A DNA stretch of 64,000 bases from JAADHX01 sp964569385 (GCA_964569385.1 CAZMUM010000028.1:10423-74422); one strand, 5' to 3'. Shown: positions 32,837-41,966, numbered from the stretch's first letter. Notes: a model not told the origin generated them from the sequence alone. Numbers and translations are program-made.

Positions 32837-33951
32837 CTGTAGTCAAAGTCGACTGGACCAACTCCCCAAGCCCGACCGTTCCACGGGTGGCCATCGTTCA
32901 CGACTTCCTGGTGAGCCGCGGCGGCGCCGAGCGGGTCGCGCTCACGATGGCCCGTGCCTTTCCCGATGCGCCTATTCATACCGCTTTGCACGATCCCGAC
33001 GGCACCTTTGAGGGGTTCTCCGACCACCAGATTCGCCCGCTTCTGTTGGACAGATTTCGAGTCTTTCGCCGCCATCATCGACTGTCGCTTCCACTCTTGC
33101 AGGCGGCGTTCTCGCGGCGTCTCATCGATGCCGATGTCGTCTTGTGTTCGAGCAGCGGTTTTGCTCACAACGTCTCGACCACCGGCCGAAAAGTGGTCTA
33201 CTGCCACACACCGGCCAGATGGCTACACGACCAAGAGCGTTACCTCGACCGCTTTGGCCCCGCCGCGCGAGCCTCGGCGAAGGTGCTAACGCGAGGTGCC
33301 CACCGACGTGACGTGCGAGCCATGCTTGGTGCCGATCAAATCTTGGCCAACTCGTATGCCATCGGTGATCACATTTCGGCGGTGTATGGCCGCAAGGCCG
33401 AGGTTGTCGCCCCTTGTTCGTCTCTTGCCCTCGACGACACAGTCACGCCCATCGGGGGCGTCGACCCGGGCTTCGTGCTCTGCCCATCACGCGCGCTTGG
33501 ATACAAACGTCTCGACGTCCTTGCCGCCGCGGCTAGTCGTGTACCGGGCCTTCAGTTTATTCAGGTTGGCGACGGTCCCGATCTGGGTCGCCTTCGACGG
33601 AGTTCGCCACCGAACCTCCGTCTCCTCGGAGAGGTCAGCGACGCCGAGCTTCGCTGGGCCTATTCGAACGCCAGTGTTGTTGTTCTAACATCGGCTGAAG
33701 ATTTTGGTCTGGTCCCCGTCGAGGCAACAGCGCATGGTCTGATGTCGATCGTGCCAGAGGCCCGCGGCCTGCTCGACCATGTCGAGGATGGAGTCAACGG
33801 ATGGTTCTACTCTTTTGGCGACGACGAACACCTGGCCGAACTAGTTGAGTCCAAGTTCGATACCGCGGCCGTGCCCCCAGTTTCGGATCCGCTCGGAGAG
33901 CGTCGCTTTACGGCCGCGCTGCATCGGGTCGTAAGCGAAGTTGTCCCGTGA
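32833..33951 (+). CDS. GT4-family glycosyltransferase
   Basis: A 372-aa GT-B enzyme. N-terminal domain with RVAIVHDFLVSRGGAERVAL and KVVYCHTPARWLHDQ; C-terminal donor-binding domain with QVGDGPDLGRL, LLGEVSDAELRWAYSNASVVVLTSAEDFGLVPVEA, where EDFG..PVE is the E-x7-E-type donor motif. CHTPARWL is common in GT4 mannosyl- or rhamnosyl-type transferases, but the sugar is not predictable. Coupled to neighbours by ATGA and GTGA overlaps. Confidence 0.87.
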   Translation: MTVVKVDWTNSPSPTVPRVAIVHDFLVSRGGAERVALTMARAFPDAPIHTALHDPDGTFEGFSDHQIRPLLLDRFRVFRRHHRLSLPLLQAAFSRRLIDADVVLCSSSGFAHNVSTTGRKVVYCHTPARWLHDQERYLDRFGPAARASAKVLTRGAHRRDVRAMLGADQILANSYAIGDHISAVYGRKAEVVAPCSSLALDDTVTPIGGVDPGFVLCPSRALGYKRLDVLAAAASRVPGLQFIQVGDGPDLGRLRRSSPPNLRLLGEVSDAELRWAYSNASVVVLTSAEDFGLVPVEATAHGLMSIVPEARGLLDHVEDGVNGWFYSFGDDEHLAELVESKFDTAAVPPVSDPLGERRFTAALHRVVSEVVP

Positions 33952-34988
33952 TCATCAATGGCCGTTTTATGCATTCTGAGCCCGGCGGCTTCAGACGGTA
34001 CGCCCTGGAGGTGTCGCGTCGGCTGCCAGATGCGAAGGTTGAGACGCCGCCGAAGTGTCTGGCCCGTGGAGCGGCAGGCAAGATATGGGAGCAGACCGCC
34101 CTACTTTCCAAAGCCAAAGACGATGTGCTTTGGAGCCCGGTCGGGAGTGGTCCTATTAGACACAAACGTCACATGGTGACTATCCACGACGTTGCATCGT
34201 TTCGAAACGACGGCGCGGTTGGTGGGCGCTTCGCCGTGGCTCAGCGTTGGCTCGTGCCGGCGCTGGTCGATGCTGCTGAAGTGGTAATCGTCGACAGCCA
34301 AGCGGTGGCCGATGAACTCACCAAGCGATTCAAGGTGTCGTCGGGTCGAATGTCGGTCGTGGCGCCTGGCATCTCCGATGTTTTCCGCGAGATTGCTTAT
34401 ATGAGCCGCGCTGACGCCCGCGTCGAGTTCGGGCCCGAACGTCTTGGAGCCACCGGTGAACGGCCCCTCATTGGCGGCTTGGTTTCATCCATACCCCGCA
34501 AGAATTCAGCGGCGGTTGTCGAGGCCCTCAGCACGTTGGTTGTCAGCGATGAGGCGGACGCGGTCGTTGCGGGATGGGACGGACCAACGCGGGTGTTCGG
34601 GCGGCACCAACGTCATTCGAGCCCGCTGGTCGTCGATCTCGGCGTGCTGACCGAGCGCGAGCTTGCCCTCTTCTATCGCTGCCTCGATGTGTTTGTCTGG
34701 CTTCCGCACTACGAGGGATTTGGGCTGCCAATCGTCGAATGCGCCAGCGTAGGAACGCCCGTGGTATGCACTCCGATGCCAGCAGCTGTCGAACAGGTCG
34801 GTCAAGATGTAGCCATGGTTCGAGATGGCGAAGAAGCGGTGTCGGCGGTGCGTCGACTGCTTGCCGACCAGTCGGTCACCGCAGACATGGCCGAGCGTGC
34901 CGCGGCCGCAGTAGCTGACCTCACTTGGGATTCAACGGCCTCTGGCATATTGGCAGCCGCGACCTCGATCAAGCAGGCGACACGATGA
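33948..34988 (+). CDS. GT4-family glycosyltransferase
   Basis: A 346-aa GT-B enzyme distinct from its neighbour. N-terminal EPGGFRRYALEVSRRL, MVTIHDVASF and VVIVDSQAVADELTKRF. C-terminal VDLGVLTERELALFYRCLDVFVWLPHYEGFGLPIVE has the E-G-F-G-x-P-x-x-E donor site. It probably adds the next sugar after the preceding transferase. Overlapped both sides (GTGA, ATGA). Confidence 0.87.
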   Translation: MIINGRFMHSEPGGFRRYALEVSRRLPDAKVETPPKCLARGAAGKIWEQTALLSKAKDDVLWSPVGSGPIRHKRHMVTIHDVASFRNDGAVGGRFAVAQRWLVPALVDAAEVVIVDSQAVADELTKRFKVSSGRMSVVAPGISDVFREIAYMSRADARVEFGPERLGATGERPLIGGLVSSIPRKNSAAVVEALSTLVVSDEADAVVAGWDGPTRVFGRHQRHSSPLVVDLGVLTERELALFYRCLDVFVWLPHYEGFGLPIVECASVGTPVVCTPMPAAVEQVGQDVAMVRDGEEAVSAVRRLLADQSVTADMAERAAAAVADLTWDSTASGILAAATSIKQATR

Positions 34989-35908
34989 CAAACACCGAAC
35001 CGCTCAACGACGGCAGTCTCGACGACGCGATTGTGGCTACGGTGGCTTACTCAGACGTATTCGACATGCCCATCGAGCTTCATCGCCTCGAACTGTTTCT
35101 TATCGGTGTCGAAACCGAACCGGCGGCCCTCGAACAAGAGATCGACACTCTTGTTTCCGATGGACGACTCGCCCGCAAGGACGAGCTTGTGTACCTGCCC
35201 GGGCGCGACGAGGTCTTGGCTGTCCACGCCGAACGGTCGCGTCGAGCTGGGCAGTTGTGGCTCGAAGCCGGTCGCTGGGGTAGCCGTCTTGGTCGGGTTC
35301 CCTTCGTGCGGGGCGTAGCCGTCACCGGCGGGCTTGCTTGTGACTCAGTGGCCGACCACGACGACATCGACTATCTCATCATCACAGAACCCCGCCGGCT
35401 TTGGCTGGCGCGGCTGTTGTGCGTGGGTCTTGTCCACGTGGGTTTGCGGCGCGGTGTCGACCTCTGCCCTAACTATTTGGTCACGTCTGACCACTTGGAG
35501 CTCGACGAACGCACCTCATACACGGCACGGGAGTTGGCTCAAATGGTCGACATCGTCGGATCCGAGGTTCTCGACGAAATGCGGTCCAAGAATTCCTGGC
35601 TGCTCGAGCACCTACCGAATGCGTCTCTGACGGGCGATCGGGCCAGAGTTGAAGATGCCGCCAGGGGCGCAGCCACCAAGCTGATCGAACGAGTCCTCTC
35701 ACTAAGGGTGTTCGACCGGGCCGAGAGGTGGGAGATGAACCGCAAGGTCGCGAAGCTTCAGAGTGTGGCCTCACGTCGTCCCGAAGTCGGCAGGCCCGAC
35801 GAATCGTCGTTCTCTGCCGACGTGTGTAAGGGCCACATGGTCGGTAATGCCAGCGGCATTGAAATCGCCTGGCGGGAACGAATCGAGCGTCAAAATGCGC
35901 GTCGCTGA
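34985..35908 (+). CDS. Minimal nucleotidyltransferase-like protein in glycan operon
   Basis: A 307-aa protein. Residues ~20-75 look like a winged-helix (MPIELHRLELFLIGV ... DTLVSDGRLARKDELVYLPG). A nucleotidyltransferase-fold strand pair follows with VTGGLACDSVADHDDIDYLIITEPRRLWLAR: the G-[GS]...D-x-D metal motif is GG...DDIDY. Related unnamed proteins occur in other exopolysaccharide clusters. Function unknown. The region after ~165 is helical. ATG overlaps the upstream stop, and its end overlaps the next methyltransferase by 14 nt. Confidence 0.7.
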   Translation: MTNTEPLNDGSLDDAIVATVAYSDVFDMPIELHRLELFLIGVETEPAALEQEIDTLVSDGRLARKDELVYLPGRDEVLAVHAERSRRAGQLWLEAGRWGSRLGRVPFVRGVAVTGGLACDSVADHDDIDYLIITEPRRLWLARLLCVGLVHVGLRRGVDLCPNYLVTSDHLELDERTSYTARELAQMVDIVGSEVLDEMRSKNSWLLEHLPNASLTGDRARVEDAARGAATKLIERVLSLRVFDRAERWEMNRKVAKLQSVASRRPEVGRPDESSFSADVCKGHMVGNASGIEIAWRERIERQNARR

Positions 35909-36689
35909 TCGAGGCCCCACACCGTTCGACGAAGCGGCTGAGACCTACGATGAGGTCGCGTTGTCTAGGCTCGGCCGGGAGCTTCGAAGCCGAGTACACC
36001 AGACCCTCACGCCGCTTCTCGAAGGCGGTGCTCGACTACTGGACGTTGGCTGCGGCACCGGTCTCGATTCTTCTTGGGCTGCCGGCCTTGGTGCCGACGT
36101 GGTTGGGTTCGACGCTTCGGACAAGATGATCGAACAAGCGCATCGGCGACTCGTTGGCGCGGCCCGTGTGAGTGTTCAAGACATCGAGTCCGACAGCTGG
36201 GTCGAAGGATCGGAGGGCAACTTCGACGTTGTTCTTGCCAATTTCGGTGTCGTCAATTGCCTCGATGACTTGGCTGGTTTTGGTAAGAGACTTGACTCGG
36301 TACTGGCCGACGGCGGACGTGTCGTGCTGGTTCCCATGGCTCGAGTCGTGCCATGGGAGATGGTCGCGGCGCTGGCGAGGCTCGACATTGGCAAGGCGCG
36401 CCGTCGGTTTGGTCGACAACGGGTCGAATCCGACGACGGGTCGAACTCAGTTGTCACCTACTACACCGGGCGGTCCATGGTTCGGGCGCTCGGTCCGCGG
36501 TGGCGAGTCGAATCGGTCGAGGCCCTTGGTTGGGCTCTGCCTATCTATGCCCAACGTTCGATCGTGGAGCGTAGGCCCAGGTTCTTGCGAACCTTGGCTG
36601 CACTCGATCGCTTTGGTGCGGGCATGGTTGGCTCGATCGGCGGAGGCGACCATCAGATTGTCGTGATCGAGCGCCAATCCGGTGACTAG
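35895..36689 (+). CDS. Class I SAM-dependent methyltransferase (glycan operon)
   Basis: A 264-aa protein. Motif I LLDVGCGTGLDSSWAAGLG, acidic residue in VVGFDASDKMIEQA, motif II FDVVLANFGVVNCL, and a C-terminal extension YYTGRSMVRALGPRWRVE. Likely methylates a sugar or lipid carrier of the glycan; the substrate is inferred only from context. The start ATG lies inside the end of the upstream gene (14-nt overlap). Confidence 0.78.
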   Translation: MRVADRGPTPFDEAAETYDEVALSRLGRELRSRVHQTLTPLLEGGARLLDVGCGTGLDSSWAAGLGADVVGFDASDKMIEQAHRRLVGAARVSVQDIESDSWVEGSEGNFDVVLANFGVVNCLDDLAGFGKRLDSVLADGGRVVLVPMARVVPWEMVAALARLDIGKARRRFGRQRVESDDGSNSVVTYYTGRSMVRALGPRWRVESVEALGWALPIYAQRSIVERRPRFLRTLAALDRFGAGMVGSIGGGDHQIVVIERQSGD

Positions 36690-37575
36690 GTTCGACTTCG
36701 TATCGCCGATCGACCGACAAGAGCTCCATTTGTCGAACGACAACCTGGCGTCGGCCGATGGCAGTCAGCAGTTCGACATCGTGGACGACATTGCGCACCT
36801 CATTCGGCCGGACAGAGTCGCTGTTGTTAACGCCTTTGCCGACGCCTATGCAGCGGTTCGAGTAGCGGAGGGCAGGGGCAGCCAAACCAGCCATTACTAC
36901 CGCGGCCTTCCGTATTCCGACTTATCGGGGAACTTTGTTGATCAATGGGCTCAGCGAGCGAAATCGTATGAGTTGCTCGTTAGCGAAATCGGGTCGACCC
37001 CTCTCGATATTGTCGATGCCGGATCAGGCAATTGTTGGCTCGCTGCCCGGCTGGCCTCCAAGGGGCACAACGTTGTGGCGCTCGATGTGAACGTCGATGC
37101 TTCTGACGGTCTCGGTGCTCGAATCCACTACGAGCAGTGGTTCGAGGTCGCGAGGGCCGAGCTGACCGCTATGCCGATCGCTGACTCTTCGGTCGATGTT
37201 GTGGTGTTCAACGCATCGGCGCACTACCTGTGTTTCGATGCGCTGTCCCTCGAAGCAGAGCGGGTATTGCGGCCCGGTGGACGAATTCTCATCGCCGATT
37301 CACCGCTGTACGCCGACGCCAGTGCTGGCGACGCAATGGTCAGTGAGATGGGCGACTATATCGCCGGGCTTGGCGTGGTTCCTGCTGCTTATGAGGGTCC
37401 GGGATATCTGACAGAAGCTATTGTCCTTTCGTCGCCGCACGAGTGGTCCGTGGCGAACACCGACCAGAATGCGACCGTCATCGGACGGCTGCGGGGCCGT
37501 CTCGCCACACGTAGAGCTGGTAGGGAACTGGCCCAGATGCCGCTGTTGATGGCTACGATCGGCGGAGCGACATGA
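36682..37575 (+). CDS. SAM-dependent methyltransferase-like protein (glycan operon)
   Basis: A 297-aa protein. A short N-terminal region of unrecognised type (TRFDFVSPIDRQELHLSN) is followed by a Rossmann methyltransferase: IVDAGSGNCWLAARLASKGHNVVALDVN, AMPIADSSVDVVVFNASAHYL and VLRPGGRILIADSP. The N-terminus resembles the Trm112-like/Zn-less lead seen before some methyltransferases. GTG start overlaps the previous stop by 8 nt. Substrate unknown. Confidence 0.74.
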   Translation: MTRFDFVSPIDRQELHLSNDNLASADGSQQFDIVDDIAHLIRPDRVAVVNAFADAYAAVRVAEGRGSQTSHYYRGLPYSDLSGNFVDQWAQRAKSYELLVSEIGSTPLDIVDAGSGNCWLAARLASKGHNVVALDVNVDASDGLGARIHYEQWFEVARAELTAMPIADSSVDVVVFNASAHYLCFDALSLEAERVLRPGGRILIADSPLYADASAGDAMVSEMGDYIAGLGVVPAAYEGPGYLTEAIVLSSPHEWSVANTDQNATVIGRLRGRLATRRAGRELAQMPLLMATIGGAT

Positions 37576-39134
37576 GAGTTCTAATCGGCCACTCGTACTT
37601 TCTGCGGTTCGACCCGAAGCTGTATGAAGCCATGCGTCCGTACCCGCCGCTCGGCACCATGCTTGTGGCTGCTCAGCTGCGCGAAGCAGGGCATGAGGTT
37701 GCCATGTTCGACGCCATGTTGGCCGAATCGACTCGTGATTGGGTTGATCTACTGGAAGATTTCAGGCCCGAGGCTGCGATCATCTTCGAAGACAACTTCA
37801 ACTACCTGTCGAAGATGTGCCTGTTGAATATGCGCGACGCAGCCTTCGAGATGTTGGGTGCAGCGCGGAACCACGAGTGTCGGGTTGGCGTGTGTGGCTC
37901 CGATGCCACTGACAACGTTGATGCTTTTCTGGAAGCCGGAGCCGAAGTTGTACTTCGTGGCGAGGGCGACGCAACTCTGTTCGAACTTGTTGAGGCGTGG
38001 GAGACCGGTTCAGCGACTGACGAAATTGCCGGAACTTCGTATCGAAACGCTTCCGGCGTTGTCGTCGACGTAGCCGACAGGCCAAACATGAAAGGCCTCG
38101 ACGACTTGCCTTTCCCGGCCCGAGACCTCGTCGACGGCGATCAGTACCGTGACGCCTGGGTTTCTCGTCACGGACGCTATTCGGTCAACCTGGTCACCAC
38201 TCGTGGTTGCCCGTACCACTGCAACTGGTGTGCGAAACCGATCTGGGGTCAGCGGTACAACGCCCGGTCTCCGGCGAACGTGGTGGCCGAGATCCTGGCT
38301 ATCAGGTCAGATCAGCAGCCCGATCATCTCTGGTTTGCCGACGACATAGTCGGGCTGAAACCGGGCTGGATTGCCGAGTTCGCCGATCTGTTGATCAAAC
38401 ACGACGCGACCATCCCATTCACCGCTCTCAGCCGCCCGGATCTTCTCGTCAAAGGCGATACCGCCGAGCAGTTTGCCAGGGCGGGCGCCGAGATCGTGTG
38501 GGTTGGGGCCGAGTCTGGTTCGCAGATGATTCTCGACGCCATGGAGAAAGGAACGACCGTCGACCAAATCGTCGAGGCTGCCGATCGGGTCCACGCCGCG
38601 GGGTTCAAGATTGCGTTCTTCATCCAGTTCGGCTACCCGGGTGAGACGTTGGAGCAGATCGAAGAGACGCTCGAGTTGATATGGCGGGCTCGACCCGACG
38701 ATGTCGGAGTGTCGGTTTCGTATCCGCTTCCGGGTACATCGTTCCACGATCGGGTTGTCGAACAGCTAGGCGACGTTCGGAACTGGCGGGACTCAGACGA
38801 CATGGCCATGCTTTTCGAGGGCCCATTCTCCACTGAGTTCTATCGGGAGCTCCACACCAGGCTTCATCTTGAATATCGGGCTCGACGAATGTGGTGGCGG
38901 GTGCGGGCCGGGGATCGTCCCGGTCTGCGAGAATTCGCATCAGTGCTGAAAGGGTTGTCGCAACTCCCAGGTGCGAAGCGGAGGGTGAACCGCCTCGCAG
39001 TTGTCTCTGAGAACAGCGTCAGCGCTTTGCCGGTCGAACTGTCTCCAGATGCCGCGGCCGTACCAAGTTCGCAGGCTGTTCCATTTCCGACCAAGCGACC
39101 GCCGGGCCCGCAGGGCGCGAACTCCCAGGAGTAG
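37572..39134 (+). CDS. B12-binding radical SAM protein
   Basis: A 520-aa enzyme of the cobalamin-dependent radical SAM group. An N-terminal B12-binding-type Rossmann domain (YPPLGTMLVAAQLREAGHEVAMFDA ... VVLRGEGDATLFELV) precedes a radical SAM core with the cluster motif CPYHCNWC near residue 215, DHLWFADDIVG and IVWVGAESGSQMILDAMEKG. Such enzymes methylate or rearrange unactivated carbons. With two classical methyltransferases beside it, modification of an unusual sugar or lipid is plausible. Its stop codon lies inside the loop of a 9-bp hairpin that belongs to an SD-bearing repeat. Confidence 0.85.
   Translation: MRVLIGHSYFLRFDPKLYEAMRPYPPLGTMLVAAQLREAGHEVAMFDAMLAESTRDWVDLLEDFRPEAAIIFEDNFNYLSKMCLLNMRDAAFEMLGAARNHECRVGVCGSDATDNVDAFLEAGAEVVLRGEGDATLFELVEAWETGSATDEIAGTSYRNASGVVVDVADRPNMKGLDDLPFPARDLVDGDQYRDAWVSRHGRYSVNLVTTRGCPYHCNWCAKPIWGQRYNARSPANVVAEILAIRSDQQPDHLWFADDIVGLKPGWIAEFADLLIKHDATIPFTALSRPDLLVKGDTAEQFARAGAEIVWVGAESGSQMILDAMEKGTTVDQIVEAADRVHAAGFKIAFFIQFGYPGETLEQIEETLELIWRARPDDVGVSVSYPLPGTSFHDRVVEQLGDVRNWRDSDDMAMLFEGPFSTEFYRELHTRLHLEYRARRMWWRVRAGDRPGLREFASVLKGLSQLPGAKRRVNRLAVVSENSVSALPVELSPDAAAVPSSQAVPFPTKRPPGPQGANSQE
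39109..39134 (+). repeat. SD-bearing leader repeat, second locus, unit A
   Basis: CGCAGGGCGCGAACTCCCAGGAGTAG; compare CGAACTCGCAAGGAGTAG of the 26.5-kb array. It overlaps the 3' end of the radical SAM gene. AACTCCCAG (39120-39128) and CTGGGAGTT (39136-39144) form a perfect 9-bp stem with GAGTAGT in the loop. Confidence 0.65.
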
Positions 39135-39150
39135 TCTGGGAGTTGAGGGA

Positions 39151-39177
39151 CCGTAGGGCGCGAGGCCCCAGGAGTAA
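39151..39177 (+). repeat. SD-bearing leader repeat, second locus, unit B
   Basis: CCGTAGGGCGCGAGGCCCCAGGAGTAA-type unit, 22 of 27 positions equal to unit A. Its AGGAG is the SD for the GTG at 39181. Confidence 0.6.
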
Positions 39178-39180
39178 ACA

Positions 39181-39510
39181 GTGAGCATCAAGGTTGAACT
39201 CGACGACTTGGCCGACGAGGTTGCGAAGCGTCCGTTTGGGTATTTAGTCACTGCGGGCGATGAGGGCCCGCCGCACTCTGGAGCGGTCGTGTTCGTTTGG
39301 GACGATGGCTGTTTGGTCACTGGCGCGGGGAGAACAACCCGCCGCCACGTGGGGCAGCGGCCGACGGTGTCGCTCCTGTGGCCACCGCTCGAGGACGGCG
39401 GCTATTCGCTTATCGTCGATGGCGACGCAGTGATTCGCGACGCCGACGATCCCGACACCGCCACTGTTGCCGTAACTCCAACGTGGGCAGTTCTACACAG
39501 ACCAGCCTAG
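39181..39510 (+). CDS. Pyridoxamine 5'-phosphate oxidase-like (PPOX/split-barrel) protein
   Basis: A 109-aa split-barrel flavin-binding-type protein: FGYLVTAGDEGPPHSGAVVFVWDDGCLVTGAGRTTRRHVGQRPTVSLLWPP follows the pattern of small PPOX-like proteins (strand, turn, R-x-x-N/H helix). It may bind FMN or F420; ligand and substrate unknown. GTG start with AGGAG supplied by the repeat 6 nt upstream. Confidence 0.75.
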   Translation: MSIKVELDDLADEVAKRPFGYLVTAGDEGPPHSGAVVFVWDDGCLVTGAGRTTRRHVGQRPTVSLLWPPLEDGGYSLIVDGDAVIRDADDPDTATVAVTPTWAVLHRPA

Positions 39511-40067
39511 ATTGGCTGTCTCAAACTTGTGAAAACCCTAGATAGCTATGTACAGAGCGAGCCGGCGGGTTCGCCAACGTCCGTCGTTGACGGTTGTTGG
39601 GTCGGCGAGCCAGCGCCGCGAACACTTCTCGGACCCAGCGGGTGCGCGATTTGAAGCTCCTGGAGACTTTGGTCGAGAACCTCGTTGCGAATGGAGCTCA
39701 GGCTCAGCCCGCTCGCTCATTCGCCCCAACCGGTTCATCGGCGCGACTCGAGACTGGGTAGGGAAGTCGACCCAGATGAGTAGTTCCGAGCGGTTAGTGG
39801 GGGTCCGTCACTTAGAGCGCGAGGGTGTCCATGATCAGGGGACAGCAAACACCGCCGGGATGACACTGGTCCGGCTCTCACTCAGAAACGAAGCCGCGCA
39901 ACCGGGCTGGCGGCTGTTGCGCGCGTTCCGTCAAACTACCGAGTCAGTCAACAAACCCCACAAAGCGCAACTCGACGTCGAACGCCACCGCGGCCGAACC
40001 AACCCAGGCAGACCCCGGTGAGACCGAGAGGCAAACCCAGTGAGAGTTGCCGGCGTCGTGGGGGTGG
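39511..40067 (+). other. 557-bp intergenic stretch with no supported gene
   Basis: Open frames exist on both strands (one of 157 codons on the plus strand from 39548, one of 66 on the minus strand ending at 39538). Neither has an SD, a TAnnnT box at the right spacing, or any family resemblance I recognise. Part may be decayed coding sequence. No terminator or long repeat is visible. Confidence 0.5.
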
Positions 40068-41960
40068 TTAGGCGGCGCCGAGTTTGGGTTTGGTGCCTGG
40101 TTCTTGGCGGTGGGGTGGGTTGGTCCATGTGTTGATGGTTTGTCCGTCGCTGTCGCGGGTCAGATACCAGGACCTGGGGGTGTCTCGACGCGGTTGGATG
40201 TGGGCTCCCATGCCGTGAAGTTTGCGATGGTGGGCTGGGCAGAGCAGACATAGTTGTTGCAGTTCGGTGTCTCCGCCGTGTTCCCAGAAGGTGATGTGGT
40301 GTGCTTCGCTTGCTGATGCTGGCATGGTGCAGTGTTTCCATACACAACAGCCATCGCGGACCATTAGCGCTTGATGTTGGACTGGTGTCGCATATCTCAC
40401 AGTCCTGGCCAGCTTCAGCTCTTGGCTGTCGGCTTGTTCGACCCAGTAGGAAATTTCGGCGTCACACATCAACGCCCGGACCAGTGTTGCCGGTATCGGT
40501 ACACCGTCAGAGGTGTACCCAACAGCTTGACGATCGGCGAGAGCGTTCAGATCAGATAGTCCGATCACAACATTCACATCAGCGCGCGGTCTCGCCCGGC
40601 TTCTCGAAACAGAGCTGGAGATAGCCGGTTTGGTGGGTGGTGGTCCTGATGTTCGACAAGACGCACATGTCTGGTCACTGTCAGACGGATCTGGCCCGAC
40701 AGCATCACTTTGGGTGGTGTCGGGTGGAGGTTCGAACAGTGGGGCCGGTCTGATCGGGGTGTAAGTACCGAGATCGGTTCGGGTTTCGTTGCCGTCGGCG
40801 TCTGTACCGACCTCGACGAACCTGACACCAGGGTTCTGGTTTCTGCCGCGATCATGTCGCTTTCGTCGATGCGAATTGTTGGCTCTCGGCCGGTCGTTCG
40901 GAGGGCCTGACGGGGTCGAGCTAACCGGCCATGACACCGAGTCTGCGGCAGCTGCAGGCGCTGGGCTGTGCGCTGCCGGGGCCGGCTCAGCCGAGGACTC
41001 GGTCGCCGAAGTAGCCGACGACGACGCCGGTTCGGGTGCCGGTTCGGCGTCGGCTTGGTTGTGGGCTTCTGTTTCGGTGTCGGCACCATTGTGGGTGTCG
41101 GTTTGGGCTTGGGGGTGTAGGTCGTGGATGGCTGGGAGTCCTAGGACCATGTTTGCGATAATGTCGCCGGCCAACTGTTTGGGTAGCCGCCGCTCTGTGC
41201 GGTCCAGTTCTCTTTCCAGACGCCAAGCGGCACGGAACCTCGGGTCATACGCGTGTTTGATGCGGGCACCTGTGATCGGGTCGGCCAGCAGGCTCAGCCA
41301 GTACATTCCGTCATCGTTTACCCCGCACCCACCGCGACGGTTGTCACGCTGCCGGTTGTATCTGTCGTCGGCAGATTCGGTGTCGGCCTCAACAACAGCA
41401 GCCTTCACCGCCTCGGCGGTCTGGTCGGCGTGCTCATGTTTCGCGTCAGCCAACAGTTCGAGCTTTGTGCGGGTCGAGATCCGGGCCCGAGAGATCATGT
41501 CGGCTTGTTCTGTCGAAATCTGTCCGTTAGCAAGTGCGTCTGCGATTTCGGGATAGTCAGCCAGCCTTGCCGCACGGCGTTCAGCATCACGCAACTCACG
41601 TTTAGAACGCGCCGCACCAGGATCACCAGACCCGCCGCCAGATCCGCTGTCAGATCCAGAACCGTCCCCACTAGTACCGTCCGATCCAGAGCCAGATGGG
41701 TCGTTGTCACACCCATCGTTTAGATTGTCGTCATCTGGGCTGCTGCCGTCTGGATAGGCGTCTGGTTGGGGCCGCGGTGCAGGATCAGGTCGCTTGTTAC
41801 GTCCGTGAGTGATAACAGCACGAGCCTGCAAAGCAAACACCTCCTGACCATCAAGGCGCGAACGAAGAAAATGAATACCGTTCAAAATCTTGTCAAGCGC
41901 GGTGATATCTAACTGGCTGAACTCCTCCTGAGTTAGATAAACAATCCCGCATCGATCCAT
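40068..41960 (-). CDS. DUF222 / HNH endonuclease domain protein (13E12 family)
   Basis: A 630-aa actinobacterial repeat-family protein. A DUF222-type helical region (FSQLDITALDKILNGIHFLRSRLDG ... RELRDAERRAARLADYPEIADALANGQISTEQADMI) precedes a C-terminal HNH nuclease domain (CCVWKHCTMPASASEAHHITFWEHGG ... LCLLCPAHHRKLHG). Two low-complexity linkers interrupt it: a Ser/Gly/Asp stretch at ~85-118 and an Ala/Glu/Pro/Ser stretch at ~290-355. Possibly linked to mobile introns or repeats; function not established. The ATG at 41960 follows a TACAGT box with a 6-nt gap. Confidence 0.82.
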   Translation of the reverse strand: MDRCGIVYLTQEEFSQLDITALDKILNGIHFLRSRLDGQEVFALQARAVITHGRNKRPDPAPRPQPDAYPDGSSPDDDNLNDGCDNDPSGSGSDGTSGDGSGSDSGSGGGSGDPGAARSKRELRDAERRAARLADYPEIADALANGQISTEQADMISRARISTRTKLELLADAKHEHADQTAEAVKAAVVEADTESADDRYNRQRDNRRGGCGVNDDGMYWLSLLADPITGARIKHAYDPRFRAAWRLERELDRTERRLPKQLAGDIIANMVLGLPAIHDLHPQAQTDTHNGADTETEAHNQADAEPAPEPASSSATSATESSAEPAPAAHSPAPAAAADSVSWPVSSTPSGPPNDRPRANNSHRRKRHDRGRNQNPGVRFVEVGTDADGNETRTDLGTYTPIRPAPLFEPPPDTTQSDAVGPDPSDSDQTCASCRTSGPPPTKPAISSSVSRSRARPRADVNVVIGLSDLNALADRQAVGYTSDGVPIPATLVRALMCDAEISYWVEQADSQELKLARTVRYATPVQHQALMVRDGCCVWKHCTMPASASEAHHITFWEHGGDTELQQLCLLCPAHHRKLHGMGAHIQPRRDTPRSWYLTRDSDGQTINTWTNPPHRQEPGTKPKLGAA

Positions 41961-41966
41961 ACCCAC

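Noticed and set aside
39548..40021. 157-codon open frame after the PPOX-like gene
   Set aside because: Arg/Ser-rich translation without family resemblance, no SD and no TAnnnT box at leaderless spacing.
40789..41556. 255-codon frame opposite the DUF222/HNH gene
   Set aside because: Antisense shadow of the low-complexity linkers and GC-rich codons; no start signals.
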